Of a DNA stretch of 33,537 nt, positions 8,011-15,233 are shown piece after piece. Location of the stretch: the NCBI GenBank assembly GCA_002507205.1, contig DAZF01000058.1, positions 1 through 33,537 of the forward strand. The letters run 5' to 3'. The notes beneath the pieces were generated by a model. That model was not told the DNA's origin. It did not search any database and was given only the letters and a program-made list of their open reading frames with translations. The position numbers and the translations under genes were made by a program. The DNA comes from Methanolobus sp. UBA32 (GTDB lineage: Archaea; Halobacteriota; Methanosarcinia; Methanosarcinales; Methanosarcinaceae). The number at the start of each line of letters is the position of its first letter. Position 1 is the stretch's first letter.

Positions 8011-9039
8011 ATGGCCCATCCAAAAATATTAGAGGTCATTGAGCACGACGTCTGTACCGCTTGTGGGGCATGTGTTTCAGCATGCCCTGCTGGTGCTATT
8101 GTTATGAACAAGCGTGCAGAAGTCCGTGACCCTGATAATTTAGAATTATATATCCAAGGAGCAGCACCTAATGTATGTGAAGGATGTCTCACATGCGGAA
8201 GATTGTGTCCTGTGATCGATGGATATGCAGAAGACGAATTTGCAAATGTAAAAGAGTTCTTCGGAGCAAAGAGCACTATCCAAGGTCAGGATGGTGGTGT
8301 CACATCCATATTAGCAAAGGCTTTGCTGGAAACCGGTACTGTAGATTGTATTGTTGGTATCACCAAGGATGATAAATGGGGTACTGAGCTCATAGTTATG
8401 ACCAAACCGGAAGATGTTGACAGGACAACAGGTACTAAGTATACCTACGATTCCGTACTTTCAGCACTCAGGGAACCTTTTGAGAAATACGATAAGATAG
8501 GCGTAATTGGCGTACCCTGTCAGGCACACGGCGCACGTCTCCTTGTTGAGAATAACAACGACAAGATCGTTGTGATCCTTGGTCTGCTGTGCATGGAAAG
8601 TTTCCATCATGATGTTATGACCGAGAAGATCGTTCCTGAAGTAATGGGACTTAACCTTGACGATGTCGTAAAGATGGACTTCGGTAAGGGTAAATTCTGG
8701 AACTACACAAAAGATGGTGAAGCCCACAGTGTGAAGATCCCTGAAGTTGCTCACTATGCAAGGAACCCATGTCATCACTGTTGTGACTATACTTCAGTGT
8801 CCGCTGATATCTCACTCGGTTCAGTCGGTACTCCGGATGGCTGGAACTGTGTGCTCATACGCACAGACGTAGGCAAGAAGATGTTTGAACTTGTCAAAGA
8901 CAAGGTCGAGCTCATGGAAGATCCAAAACCAGGAATGGACCTGATCCAGAAACTTGCTAAAATGAAACACGATAACAACTCAGGACACTATCTAGAAGTG
9001 TGTGAGAAGTTCACATTCGATGAATGTGGCATTCACTGA
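8011..9039 (+). CDS. fpoF: F420H2 dehydrogenase subunit FpoF (FrhB/FpoF family)
   Basis: The F420H2-oxidising input module of the Fpo complex; it also acts as a soluble F420H2:ferredoxin oxidoreductase. Two [4Fe-4S] motifs lie at the N-terminus, CTACGACVSACP (about 14-25) and CEGCLTCGRLCP (about 55-66). They are followed by the FrhB-type F420/flavin domain, including SIQGQDGGVT-like and GVPCQAHGARLL motifs. The 342-aa length fits FpoF. In Methanosarcina fpoF lies apart from the main fpo operon, next to mer, which is the arrangement here. CGGAGGC precedes the ATG. Confidence 0.93.
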   Translation: MAHPKILEVIEHDVCTACGACVSACPAGAIVMNKRAEVRDPDNLELYIQGAAPNVCEGCLTCGRLCPVIDGYAEDEFANVKEFFGAKSTIQGQDGGVTSILAKALLETGTVDCIVGITKDDKWGTELIVMTKPEDVDRTTGTKYTYDSVLSALREPFEKYDKIGVIGVPCQAHGARLLVENNNDKIVVILGLLCMESFHHDVMTEKIVPEVMGLNLDDVVKMDFGKGKFWNYTKDGEAHSVKIPEVAHYARNPCHHCCDYTSVSADISLGSVGTPDGWNCVLIRTDVGKKMFELVKDKVELMEDPKPGMDLIQKLAKMKHDNNSGHYLEVCEKFTFDECGIH

Positions 9040-9051
9040 TGGTTATCACAT

Positions 9052-9570
9052 ATGTACATGAGAAGAGCGTTCTATATCGGACGCTTTCAACCATTTCATC
9101 TCGGACATTATTCCATTATAAATGATATTGCCCGGGATGTTGATGAGGTCGTAATTGGTATAGGCAGTGCGCAGAAAAGCCACGAGCCTAAGAATCCATT
9201 TACTGCAGGTGAACGCGTAATGATGATCAGGCATTCTCTCGAAGATGCTAATGTGAAACATTACGCCATACCTCTGGAAGACCTGCAAAGAAATGCCGTG
9301 TGGGTTTCCCATATTATTTCTATGACGCCACCTTTTGATGTAGTCTACTCCAATAATCCGTTAGTTGTACGTCTTTTCAAGGAAGCAGGTATCGATGTCA
9401 GGCAACCTCCAATGTATAAGAGGGAAGGTTATTCTGGCAGTGAAATACGAAGGCGTATGTTGAATGATGAGGACTGGAGGTCGCTTGTTCCTGAAGCGGT
9501 TGCTGATGTAATTGATGAAATAGATGGTGTTAACCGGCTCAAAAGCGTTTCCAAATCAGATGCTGACTAG
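9052..9570 (+). CDS. nadM: Nicotinamide-nucleotide adenylyltransferase
   Basis: NadM joins NMN and ATP to make NAD+. This is the archaeal-type NMNAT with the nucleotidyltransferase motif GRFQPFHLGH (residues 10-19) near the start and the closing motif YSGSEIRRRM (variant of ISTxxR) about 35 residues from the end. The middle segment IGSAQKSHEPKNPFTAGER is also family-typical. The 172-aa length is normal. The ATG at 9052 and a second ATG at 9058 are both possible; neither has a strong ribosome binding site. It follows fpoF by 12 bases and is probably co-transcribed. Confidence 0.93.
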   Translation: MYMRRAFYIGRFQPFHLGHYSIINDIARDVDEVVIGIGSAQKSHEPKNPFTAGERVMMIRHSLEDANVKHYAIPLEDLQRNAVWVSHIISMTPPFDVVYSNNPLVVRLFKEAGIDVRQPPMYKREGYSGSEIRRRMLNDEDWRSLVPEAVADVIDEIDGVNRLKSVSKSDAD

Positions 9571-9572
9571 TA

Positions 9573-10115
9573 TCAGTAAATGTTTTTACTTTTTAATTCG
9601 AGACCTTTGTGGATAGCTGCATTGAATACCTTTGAGCAGCAGTTCCCCGTTGGATTTCTCACCTTGCACTGGCATTTGGCACCTTTATCATAGAATTCCC
9701 TTATGGTTCCCATATCCTGCATTCCCTGTTCCATAACTGCTTTAATCACATCATTTTCAGTTATACGGCTGCAGTAGCAGGCATATTTTGGATTTGCATC
9801 TTTTTTGAACCATAAAGGCACTCGGATGTTGTCCTTATCAAAGATGGCACCATTCTCGTCGTAGTAAGCAACATCACATTCAGGGTCCATGCACAGGTGA
9901 TAGTCCCCTTTCCCGACTCTTTCCATTTGCTCTTTTTTGACAATATGCCTGACTGTGACATTTTTGACAGGCATCCCAGCTTTCTTGCAGACAGGACATA
10001 AAATATTAGATATAGGACTTAGAGTTGTATCAATTATGTTCTTTCCAATTACATGAATTGGATTGAAACGATTTGGTATTTCACTTTCATTGTTGCGCAA
10101 GAATCTCACCTTCAA
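9573..10115 (-). CDS. CopZ N-terminal-domain-like [2Fe-2S]/zinc protein
   Basis: Resembles the N-terminal domain of Archaeoglobus CopZ, which binds a zinc ion and a [2Fe-2S] cluster, but lacks the C-terminal HMA copper-binding domain. Cysteines are arranged as C40-x2-C43 and C75-x4-C80 (first half), then C113-x-C115, C148-x-C150 and C159-C160 (BFD-like second half). No ATG start exists before the first Cys pair. The frame opens with TTG (10115), GTG (10109) and TTG (10100); the last has a GGTGAG Shine-Dalgarno 4 bases away. It overlaps the end of the PhzF gene by up to 29 bases. Copper handling is only a possibility; electron transfer or Fe-S delivery is equally open. Confidence 0.72.
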   Translation of the reverse strand: MKVRFLRNNESEIPNRFNPIHVIGKNIIDTTLSPISNILCPVCKKAGMPVKNVTVRHIVKKEQMERVGKGDYHLCMDPECDVAYYDENGAIFDKDNIRVPLWFKKDANPKYACYCSRITENDVIKAVMEQGMQDMGTIREFYDKGAKCQCKVRNPTGNCCSKVFNAAIHKGLELKSKNIY

Positions 10116-10881
10116 GAACAGTTACTGCTTTTCCGGAAAGGAGTACTCTTTCTCCTTTGACCTGAACTTTCAAAAATCCACCTCTTTCAGATGCCTGGTA
10201 TGCATTTAAGCTGCTTTTCCCCAGCTTCTTCATCCAGTAAGGTCCAAGGCAGCAATGAGCAGACCCGGTAACCGGATCTTCAGGTATGCCGATTGAAGGA
10301 GCAAAGAGTCTGGATATGAAATCATAAGCTTCTGAGTCTGCAAGGGCAGTTACAATGACGCCCCGGGTAGTTACATTTGAAAGTTTGGCTAAATCAGGCA
10401 CAATCGATCTGACTTCTTCTTCTGACACTACTTCCACGATGTAGTCAAAAGCATTCCTGCCAACATATTGTGGCTCAGTCCCAAGAGCCTCGATAAGTCC
10501 TGTGGGTGCTTCAGATACTTCTTCATGCAATGTAGGAAAGTCCAGCTCTATCCACTTTTCCTTTATTTTTGCCGTGAGCAATCCGCTTTTTGTAAAGAAC
10601 TTTAAAATCTCATCTTTCCCTGTATATTCTTTCTCCCATAGCACGTGGGCGCTTGCCAGTGTTGCATGTCCGCACAGGTCAACTTCAGAATCCGGTGCGA
10701 ACCAGCGCAGGTTATAGCCATCATTTTCAGGATAAAGGAATGCAGTCTCTGAAAGGTTCATCTCCTTTGCCACGTTCTGCATCCATTTTTCATCTGCCGG
10801 CTCTTCAAGTATGCACACTCCTGCCGGGTTGCCGTGGAATGGTTTATCGGTGAAAGCGTCTACCTGGTAAATTCGGGTCAT
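10087..10881 (-). CDS. PhzF family isomerase/epimerase
   Basis: A 264-aa member of the PhzF family (diaminopimelate-epimerase fold, two pseudo-symmetric halves). Visible motifs are VDAFTDKPFHGNPAGVC (about 7-23), LSETAFLYP with the conserved catalytic-type Glu, DLCGHATLASAHVL, and DPVTGSAHCCLGPYW in the second half. Characterised relatives isomerise phenazine precursors, but most members are of unknown substrate and no phenazine genes are nearby. An AT-rich box (10903-10911) about 26 bases before the ATG and the lack of a good Shine-Dalgarno suggest a near-leaderless transcript. Confidence 0.85.
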   Translation of the reverse strand: MTRIYQVDAFTDKPFHGNPAGVCILEEPADEKWMQNVAKEMNLSETAFLYPENDGYNLRWFAPDSEVDLCGHATLASAHVLWEKEYTGKDEILKFFTKSGLLTAKIKEKWIELDFPTLHEEVSEAPTGLIEALGTEPQYVGRNAFDYIVEVVSEEEVRSIVPDLAKLSNVTTRGVIVTALADSEAYDFISRLFAPSIGIPEDPVTGSAHCCLGPYWMKKLGKSSLNAYQASERGGFLKVQVKGERVLLSGKAVTVLEGEILAQQ

Positions 10882-11342
10882 GTTCTTCTTTAGAATGTAG
10901 AAATAAATAATAGTTCCTGTTTGTTATTGTTGAGGACTCTGAAAGTATTATTTTTGAAACAAAGGTTTTGAGATGCCTTTGTAATAAGTAAAAAATGTAT
11001 TTTACCTATCAGGGCTTTTCATCTGAGCTGCAAAGTCCTGCATAATCAAATTTGCTGTTTAGATTGAAGAATGTATTGCCATTTCTTCATCAGAAATGAC
11101 CAAAACGCAATATGTCTAATGACCCGTTTTTGTAAGATGCTCAGAATTTAACTGTTATATTGCAAGCACGCTGTAATATTGCAAGCATGATTGTATCTTA
11201 CTTTACCTTCTCTTAATTAATATTCAATAGACATGTTGCATTCGGTTTATTCTATATAACTTCTCTTTGTAGTAATTTTATTGATTGGTTTCACGTTCCA
11301 TTTTCATAAGAAGGCTGAGACTAGAGTAAAAAGGAAGTTCCA
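10882..11342. other. 461-bp intergenic region with repeats and two promoters
   Basis: No ORF with coding character was found. The region holds the minus-strand promoter of the PhzF gene (AT-rich box 10903-10911), a 6-bp inverted repeat CAAAGG/CCTTTG (10960-10981), a perfect 7-bp inverted repeat CATTTCT/AGAAATG (11080-11098), a 19-bp tandem repeat (11153-11190) and the TATA box TATATAA (11253-11259) of the corrinoid-protein gene. The amount of dyad and repeat sequence upstream of the corrinoid-protein gene suggests substrate-controlled transcription. Confidence 0.5.
11153..11190 (+). repeat. Two-copy 19-bp tandem repeat upstream of the corrinoid-protein gene
   Basis: Positions 11153-11171 and 11172-11190 are direct repeats differing at 3 of 19 bases, with the invariant core ATATTGCAAGCA. 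The repeat ends about 63 bases upstream of the TATA box at 11253. A period of 19 bp (just under two helical turns) is compatible with tandem binding of a transcription activator. Confidence 0.6.
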
Positions 11343-11993
11343 ATGCTCAACAAGCAAGAGATTATTGCGAAGGCAAAAGAAGCTATCATGGAATTTGATG
11401 ATAAGGCAGCAAAAAACATTGCTAACGAAGCCCTTGCTGCAGGTATTCATCCCGCGGAGCTCATTGAGGAAGGTTTCAAAGTGGCAATGACATCTCTGGG
11501 TGAACAGTTTGAAGCAGGCACATTATACCTTCCTCATATCATTGCAGCAGTTGATGCAATGCAGGCAGCAATTGACATACTTTTACCTGAAATGGAAAAG
11601 ATGGGTGCTGAAACCAAATCAAGAGGCACAGTTGTTATAGGTACAATTGAAGGTGATATCCATTCTATAGGAAAGGATATTGTTGCAACAGCGCTCAGGA
11701 TTGCAGGATATAATGTGGTGGATCTTGGCAGTGATGTGCCCATTGAGAGTTATGTAGAAAAAGCCAGGGAAGTTAAAGCAGATGTAGTAGCCTCGTCAGC
11801 ACTTATGACCATCACGATGATCAATCAGATGCGTATAGAGGAGCAGCTCAATGAAGCAGGTTTCAGGCACAACGTCAAAACAATGGTTGGTGGTGCACCT
11901 GTAACTCAGGAGTGGGCTGACAGAATCGGCGCCGACATCTATGCAGAGAATTCTGGAGATGCTGTGAATAAAATTAACGCGTTATTCGAATGA
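11343..11993 (+). CDS. mttC: Trimethylamine-type methyltransferase corrinoid protein (MttC-like)
   Basis: A 216-aa corrinoid carrier that accepts a methyl group from a substrate methyltransferase and passes it to a MtbA/MtaA-type coenzyme M methylase. The N-terminal helical cap (about 1-90) contains the AAGIHPAELIEEGF and LPHIIAAVDAM stretches. The cobalamin domain follows with the lower-ligand motif GDIHSIGKD (D105, H107, G110), S152-A-L and G183-G184. Wording such as GTVVIGTIEGDIHSIGKDIV and TMVGGAPVTQ is closest to MttC rather than MtbC or MtmC, from memory of those families. No methyltransferase gene is adjacent, so the substrate partner is unknown. GGAAG precedes the ATG. Confidence 0.85.
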   Translation: MLNKQEIIAKAKEAIMEFDDKAAKNIANEALAAGIHPAELIEEGFKVAMTSLGEQFEAGTLYLPHIIAAVDAMQAAIDILLPEMEKMGAETKSRGTVVIGTIEGDIHSIGKDIVATALRIAGYNVVDLGSDVPIESYVEKAREVKADVVASSALMTITMINQMRIEEQLNEAGFRHNVKTMVGGAPVTQEWADRIGADIYAENSGDAVNKINALFE

Positions 11994-12109
11994 AGGCTGC
12001 GTTCTAAGTACAGAGTGGATTTTTTGGAGAGATACTAAAGTACTTCCCTTTATGTTAATTTAAGATTGAAACAAATTAAAATAAAATTATCTCACGGAGT
12101 ATTGAATAA

Positions 12110-12313
12110 ATGGTTCTGATAGAATCGACTGAACTGCTTGAAAACCTGTCACTGTTATTAAAAATATCAAGGGAGTTCAAGATGCATGAAACATCCCAGG
12201 CGTATAAGGACATGATCCGCCACATCAAATTTATGGAAAATGAGATTCTCCTGGAAAAAGGGCGGTTAAATCACTACAGTTCATGTAAAAAGTCCAAATG
12301 TATGGCTGATTAG
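12110..12313 (+). CDS. Small hypothetical protein
   Basis: A 67-aa protein that I do not recognise. It appears mainly helical (ELLENLSLLLKISREFKMHE), contains mixed Lys/Glu residues and ends in a CxxxxC pair (SSCKKSKCMAD) that could bind metal. A CGGAGT Shine-Dalgarno lies 9 bases before the ATG, and an A/T-rich stretch (12060-12090) could be its promoter. It sits between the MttC-like gene and the end of cysS. Coding status is supported by the ribosome binding site and composition only. Confidence 0.5.
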   Translation: MVLIESTELLENLSLLLKISREFKMHETSQAYKDMIRHIKFMENEILLEKGRLNHYSSCKKSKCMAD

Positions 12314-12356
12314 TGTTTGTGATATGGTCCTTGGGCAAATGGGTTTCTTTTAAGCC

Positions 12357-13793
12357 TTACATTCGTCCCCATCTGACTCCATCTTTCCCATCTTCAATTA
12401 CAATCCCTTTCTCTTTAAGCTCATCCCGAATGGCATCGGATCTTGCCCAGTCCTTCTCTGTACGTGCTTTTTCCCGAAGTTCTATCATTTCCGTGATATC
12501 CTCATCCGACAGGCCATCCGGTATATCTTCTGAGGCAGGGCCTTCATCCTCAGTGAATATTCCAAGCACTTCGTTGATCTCTGAATAGAATTTCAGTACA
12601 TCCTCGAGTGCTACACTACCGGGCTTTTCACTGGAAACTATGGAATTTACCTTGCGGGAGAACACAAAAAGATTCCCAATAGCTTCTCTTGTATTGAAAT
12701 CATCATCCATTGAATTGATAAATGCCTCTCTGGCCCCGGTTATTAATTCAATAAGTCCGCAATCAATTCCATCTCCATGAGCTTCTTTCAAGGCATGTTT
12801 CACGTTCGATATCGTATTCAACAGTCTTTTTCTTGCCCTGCCCGCCTCTTCCAGAGTCTCCTCGCTGAAATCGATAGTACTCCTGTAGTGTGTATAGACT
12901 ATGAAGAACCTGATAGTTCCGGGGGAGAATTTGCTGAGCACCTCTTTAATGGTGAAGAAATTACCAAGGGACTTTGACATTTTCTCCTGGTCGATGGTCA
13001 GGAAACCGTTGTGCATCCAGTACTTGCTGAAAGGATGCTTTCCACTGCAACTTTCAGACTGGTGTATTTCAGCCTCATGGTGCGGGAAGATCAGGTCCAT
13101 GCCGCCGCCGTGGATGTCAAGTTGTCCTGAACCGTACTTCATTGACATTACAGAACATTCTATATGCCAGCCCGGGCGGCCCCAGCCCCATGGACTATTC
13201 CATCCGGGTTCACCTTCTGGGGCAGATTTCCAGAGAACGAAATCAAGCTGGTATCTTTTATCATCCTCTACTTCTACCCTGTTTCCAGAGCCTTCAAGAA
13301 GTCCTTCTGCGGTCTGGTGGCTCAGTATTCCTATCTTGTCCTCTGATGTTGTGAGGTCGTAATACACGTTTCCTTTAGGAGTTACGTAGGCAGTGCCGTT
13401 TTCTATAAGTGCTCCCACGGTCTCGGTGATATCAAGAATGTGTTCCGTGACCTTTGGCTGAGTATCCGGGGGCAGCACAGCGAGAGTTTCCATATCCTCT
13501 ATGAATGACTCTGTGAACTTGCGGGAAAGGACAAAAGGATCTTCTCCTGTTTCTTTTGCTCTGTTGATTACCTTGTCATCTACATCAGTTATGTTGGAAG
13601 TGTAGTTGACATCATATCCTCTGTAAATAAGATATCGTCTTATTACATCAAAAGAAACATAGCTCCTTGCATGTCCAAGGTGGCAGTGGTCATATACTGT
13701 GGGGCCGCAAACATACATGTTTACTTTTTTCCCCTGGATGGGGGCAAAATCTTCCAGCTCTCTTGTTAAGGTATTGTATACTTTGAGTGCCAC
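12357..13793 (-). CDS. cysS: Cysteinyl-tRNA synthetase
   Basis: A class I aminoacyl-tRNA synthetase charging tRNA-Cys. Length 478 aa is typical. The zinc Cys C29 in MYVCGPTVYD is followed by the HIGH-type motif HLGH (38-41). The other zinc ligands lie in HIECSVMS and HHEAE, and the KMSKS motif appears as EKMSKSLGN. It starts with GTG, preceded by AAAGGAG 6 bases away. The gene begins 53 bases downstream of tRNA-Cys on the same strand. Methanogens may alternatively use SepRS/SepCysS for Cys-tRNA; this genome has at least the direct route. Confidence 0.96.
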   Translation of the reverse strand: MALKVYNTLTRELEDFAPIQGKKVNMYVCGPTVYDHCHLGHARSYVSFDVIRRYLIYRGYDVNYTSNITDVDDKVINRAKETGEDPFVLSRKFTESFIEDMETLAVLPPDTQPKVTEHILDITETVGALIENGTAYVTPKGNVYYDLTTSEDKIGILSHQTAEGLLEGSGNRVEVEDDKRYQLDFVLWKSAPEGEPGWNSPWGWGRPGWHIECSVMSMKYGSGQLDIHGGGMDLIFPHHEAEIHQSESCSGKHPFSKYWMHNGFLTIDQEKMSKSLGNFFTIKEVLSKFSPGTIRFFIVYTHYRSTIDFSEETLEEAGRARKRLLNTISNVKHALKEAHGDGIDCGLIELITGAREAFINSMDDDFNTREAIGNLFVFSRKVNSIVSSEKPGSVALEDVLKFYSEINEVLGIFTEDEGPASEDIPDGLSDEDITEMIELREKARTEKDWARSDAIRDELKEKGIVIEDGKDGVRWGRM

Positions 13794-13846
13794 AGTTTAA
13801 CTCCTTTATAAATATGGGTCAAATATGAACAGTATGTAAATGCAAA

Positions 13847-13919
13847 TGCCGAGGGGAAGATTCGAACTCCCGAAAAACCGCTCTGCAGGCGGTCACATTA
13901 GCCACTCTGTCACCTCGGC
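13847..13919 (-). tRNA. tRNA-Cys (anticodon GCA)
   Basis: A complete 73-base cloverleaf can be drawn: acceptor GCCGAGG/CCTCGGC with discriminator A, a 3-bp D stem ACA/TGT, anticodon stem ACCGC/GCGGT with loop CTGCAGA (anticodon GCA), a 5-base variable loop and T stem GGGAG/CTTCC around TTCGAAT. CCA is not encoded. An upstream TATA-like element (13931-13944) fits its promoter. It lies directly upstream of cysS. Confidence 0.96.
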
Positions 13920-13930
13920 ACAAGGACAGT

Positions 13931-13944
13931 AAAAATTATTATAA
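13931..13944 (-). promoter_or_regulatory. TATA-like promoter element of tRNA-Cys (and probably cysS)
   Basis: The minus strand reads TTATAATAATTTTT here, 12-25 bases upstream of the tRNA 5' end. No other clear TATA box lies in the 53 bases between the tRNA and cysS except an AT-rich stretch around 13803-13812, so the synthetase mRNA may be a read-through product. The rest of 13945-14066 holds no gene that I can support. Confidence 0.45.
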
Positions 13945-14066
13945 TTAACTATTGTCAATTATCCATATTTATCTGTTATTATTAATAGTAGCGTTATGTG
14001 GCAAAATTTGACAAGAATGTCGAAAAGTAGCCTGTAATTTCTAATCGAAAAAATAAAAGTAAAAGG

Positions 14067-14618
14067 TCAATCGAAGAAATAGTCGCTCCAGTCCACAGAT
14101 CCGGGTCTGAATTCCTGTTCGAGTTCTTCAGTGTCCCCTCTTCGAAGTCCCTTTATTATTCTCCCGATATGCTTGAAGGTTCTATCCACAGTTCCTTCTG
14201 TCGTATCGAGTTCAAAGACCTTCTCGCACCAGTCCACCGCTTCCGCCAGGATGATGTCCAGGGCTTCTGCTTCGAGGTTTTCCCGTACTTTTTCAACTGA
14301 ATACTTCCTTTTTTCCAGTCTTTCTTTCAGTTTTGCAGGCGATGTCCTCAGCACAATAACTATATCGGCAATATGGTGGGAAAGGTGGCTGTCAACTATG
14401 GTCACAGGATATGATTTGTCCTGTAGCTCCAGAACCCTGTCATATACAAGGTCCATGTCAGCAACGACACAATCCCTCTCAGTATCCACCTCTGAATAGA
14501 GCTTCTCTTCCTTGATGAGCTCGTTGAGGTGGATCACCTGGCAGAGCGGGTCATTTTCCAGTAGTTTCGTTACCGAGGTTTTTCCAGTTCCCGGTGTCCC
14601 GGTGATGCCGATAATCAT
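14067..14618 (-). CDS. Fap7/AK6-type adenylate kinase family NTPase
   Basis: A 183-aa P-loop NMP kinase-like protein of the archaeal/eukaryotic Fap7 (AK6) group, which in characterised cases combines adenylate kinase activity with an ATPase role in small-ribosomal-subunit maturation. The Walker A motif GTPGTGKTS lies at about 7-15. DSHLSHH around the middle matches the Fap7 signature near the Walker B region, and LRTSPAKLKERLEKRKY is the lid-type segment. The ATG at 14618 starts cleanly at beta-1; a TTG three codons upstream is possible. It follows trpG by 24 bases and may share the trp transcript. Confidence 0.86.
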   Translation of the reverse strand: MIIGITGTPGTGKTSVTKLLENDPLCQVIHLNELIKEEKLYSEVDTERDCVVADMDLVYDRVLELQDKSYPVTIVDSHLSHHIADIVIVLRTSPAKLKERLEKRKYSVEKVRENLEAEALDIILAEAVDWCEKVFELDTTEGTVDRTFKHIGRIIKGLRRGDTEELEQEFRPGSVDWSDYFFD

Positions 14619-14642
14619 AGTCAACAATAAACCTGCAAACGC

Positions 14643-15233
14643 TTAATCCTTATGCACGCCTTCGACTATCCTGAGGAAATTCCTGATGATCTTCACTCCT
14701 TCATCTGTAAGGATAGATTCCGGATGGAACTGCACGCCGTACACCGGATATTCCTTGTGTTCGACGGCCATGATTATGCCATCGTTTGTCTTTGCGGTGA
14801 CTTTCAGGTCATCGGCCAGTTCCTTTATGGCAAGGGAGTGGTATCTTCCGCCCTTGAAATCACCTTTAAGGTTAGCAAAGAGTGTTGTATTTTCGTGAGT
14901 TATGTCAGATGTTTTGCCATGTATGGGTCCTCCATCTGCATGGCCGATGGTCCCGCCATATGCGGTATTTATGGCCTGGTGTCCAAGGCAGACTCCAAGT
15001 ACGGGAATCTTTGGTCCAAACTCCCTGATGATGTCAAGACATGTTCCAATATCTGCTGGGTTGTGAGGTGTGCCGGGTCCGGGTGAAATAATAATTCCGT
15101 CCGGTTTCATAGCCTTAACCTCTTCAATGGTAATTGTGTTGGGGACGACCACAGTGTCCGGCTCGAATATGGATACAAAATCCACGAGGTTCCAAACGAA
15201 TGAATCTTTGTTGTCAATGAACAATATCTTCAT
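14643..15233 (-). CDS. trpG: Anthranilate synthase component II (glutamine amidotransferase)
   Basis: TrpG releases ammonia from glutamine for anthranilate synthesis. A 196-aa class I amidotransferase with ISPGPGTPHNPADIG, the nucleophile motif GVCLGHQA and the histidine-glutamate motif FHPES. The start ATG shares one base with the trpE stop (TAATG) and has a GGAGGC Shine-Dalgarno, so the two subunits are translated in step. A PabA role in folate synthesis is less likely because it forms a trpE-trpG pair. Confidence 0.96.
   Translation of the reverse strand: MKILFIDNKDSFVWNLVDFVSIFEPDTVVVPNTITIEEVKAMKPDGIIISPGPGTPHNPADIGTCLDIIREFGPKIPVLGVCLGHQAINTAYGGTIGHADGGPIHGKTSDITHENTTLFANLKGDFKGGRYHSLAIKELADDLKVTAKTNDGIIMAVEHKEYPVYGVQFHPESILTDEGVKIIRNFLRIVEGVHKD

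Noticed and set aside
11080..11098. 7-bp inverted repeat CATTTCT/AGAAATG as a terminator
   Set aside because: It is AT-rich, lacks a T tract and is not at the 3' end of any gene, since both flanking genes point away from it. It is kept only as part of the intergenic description.
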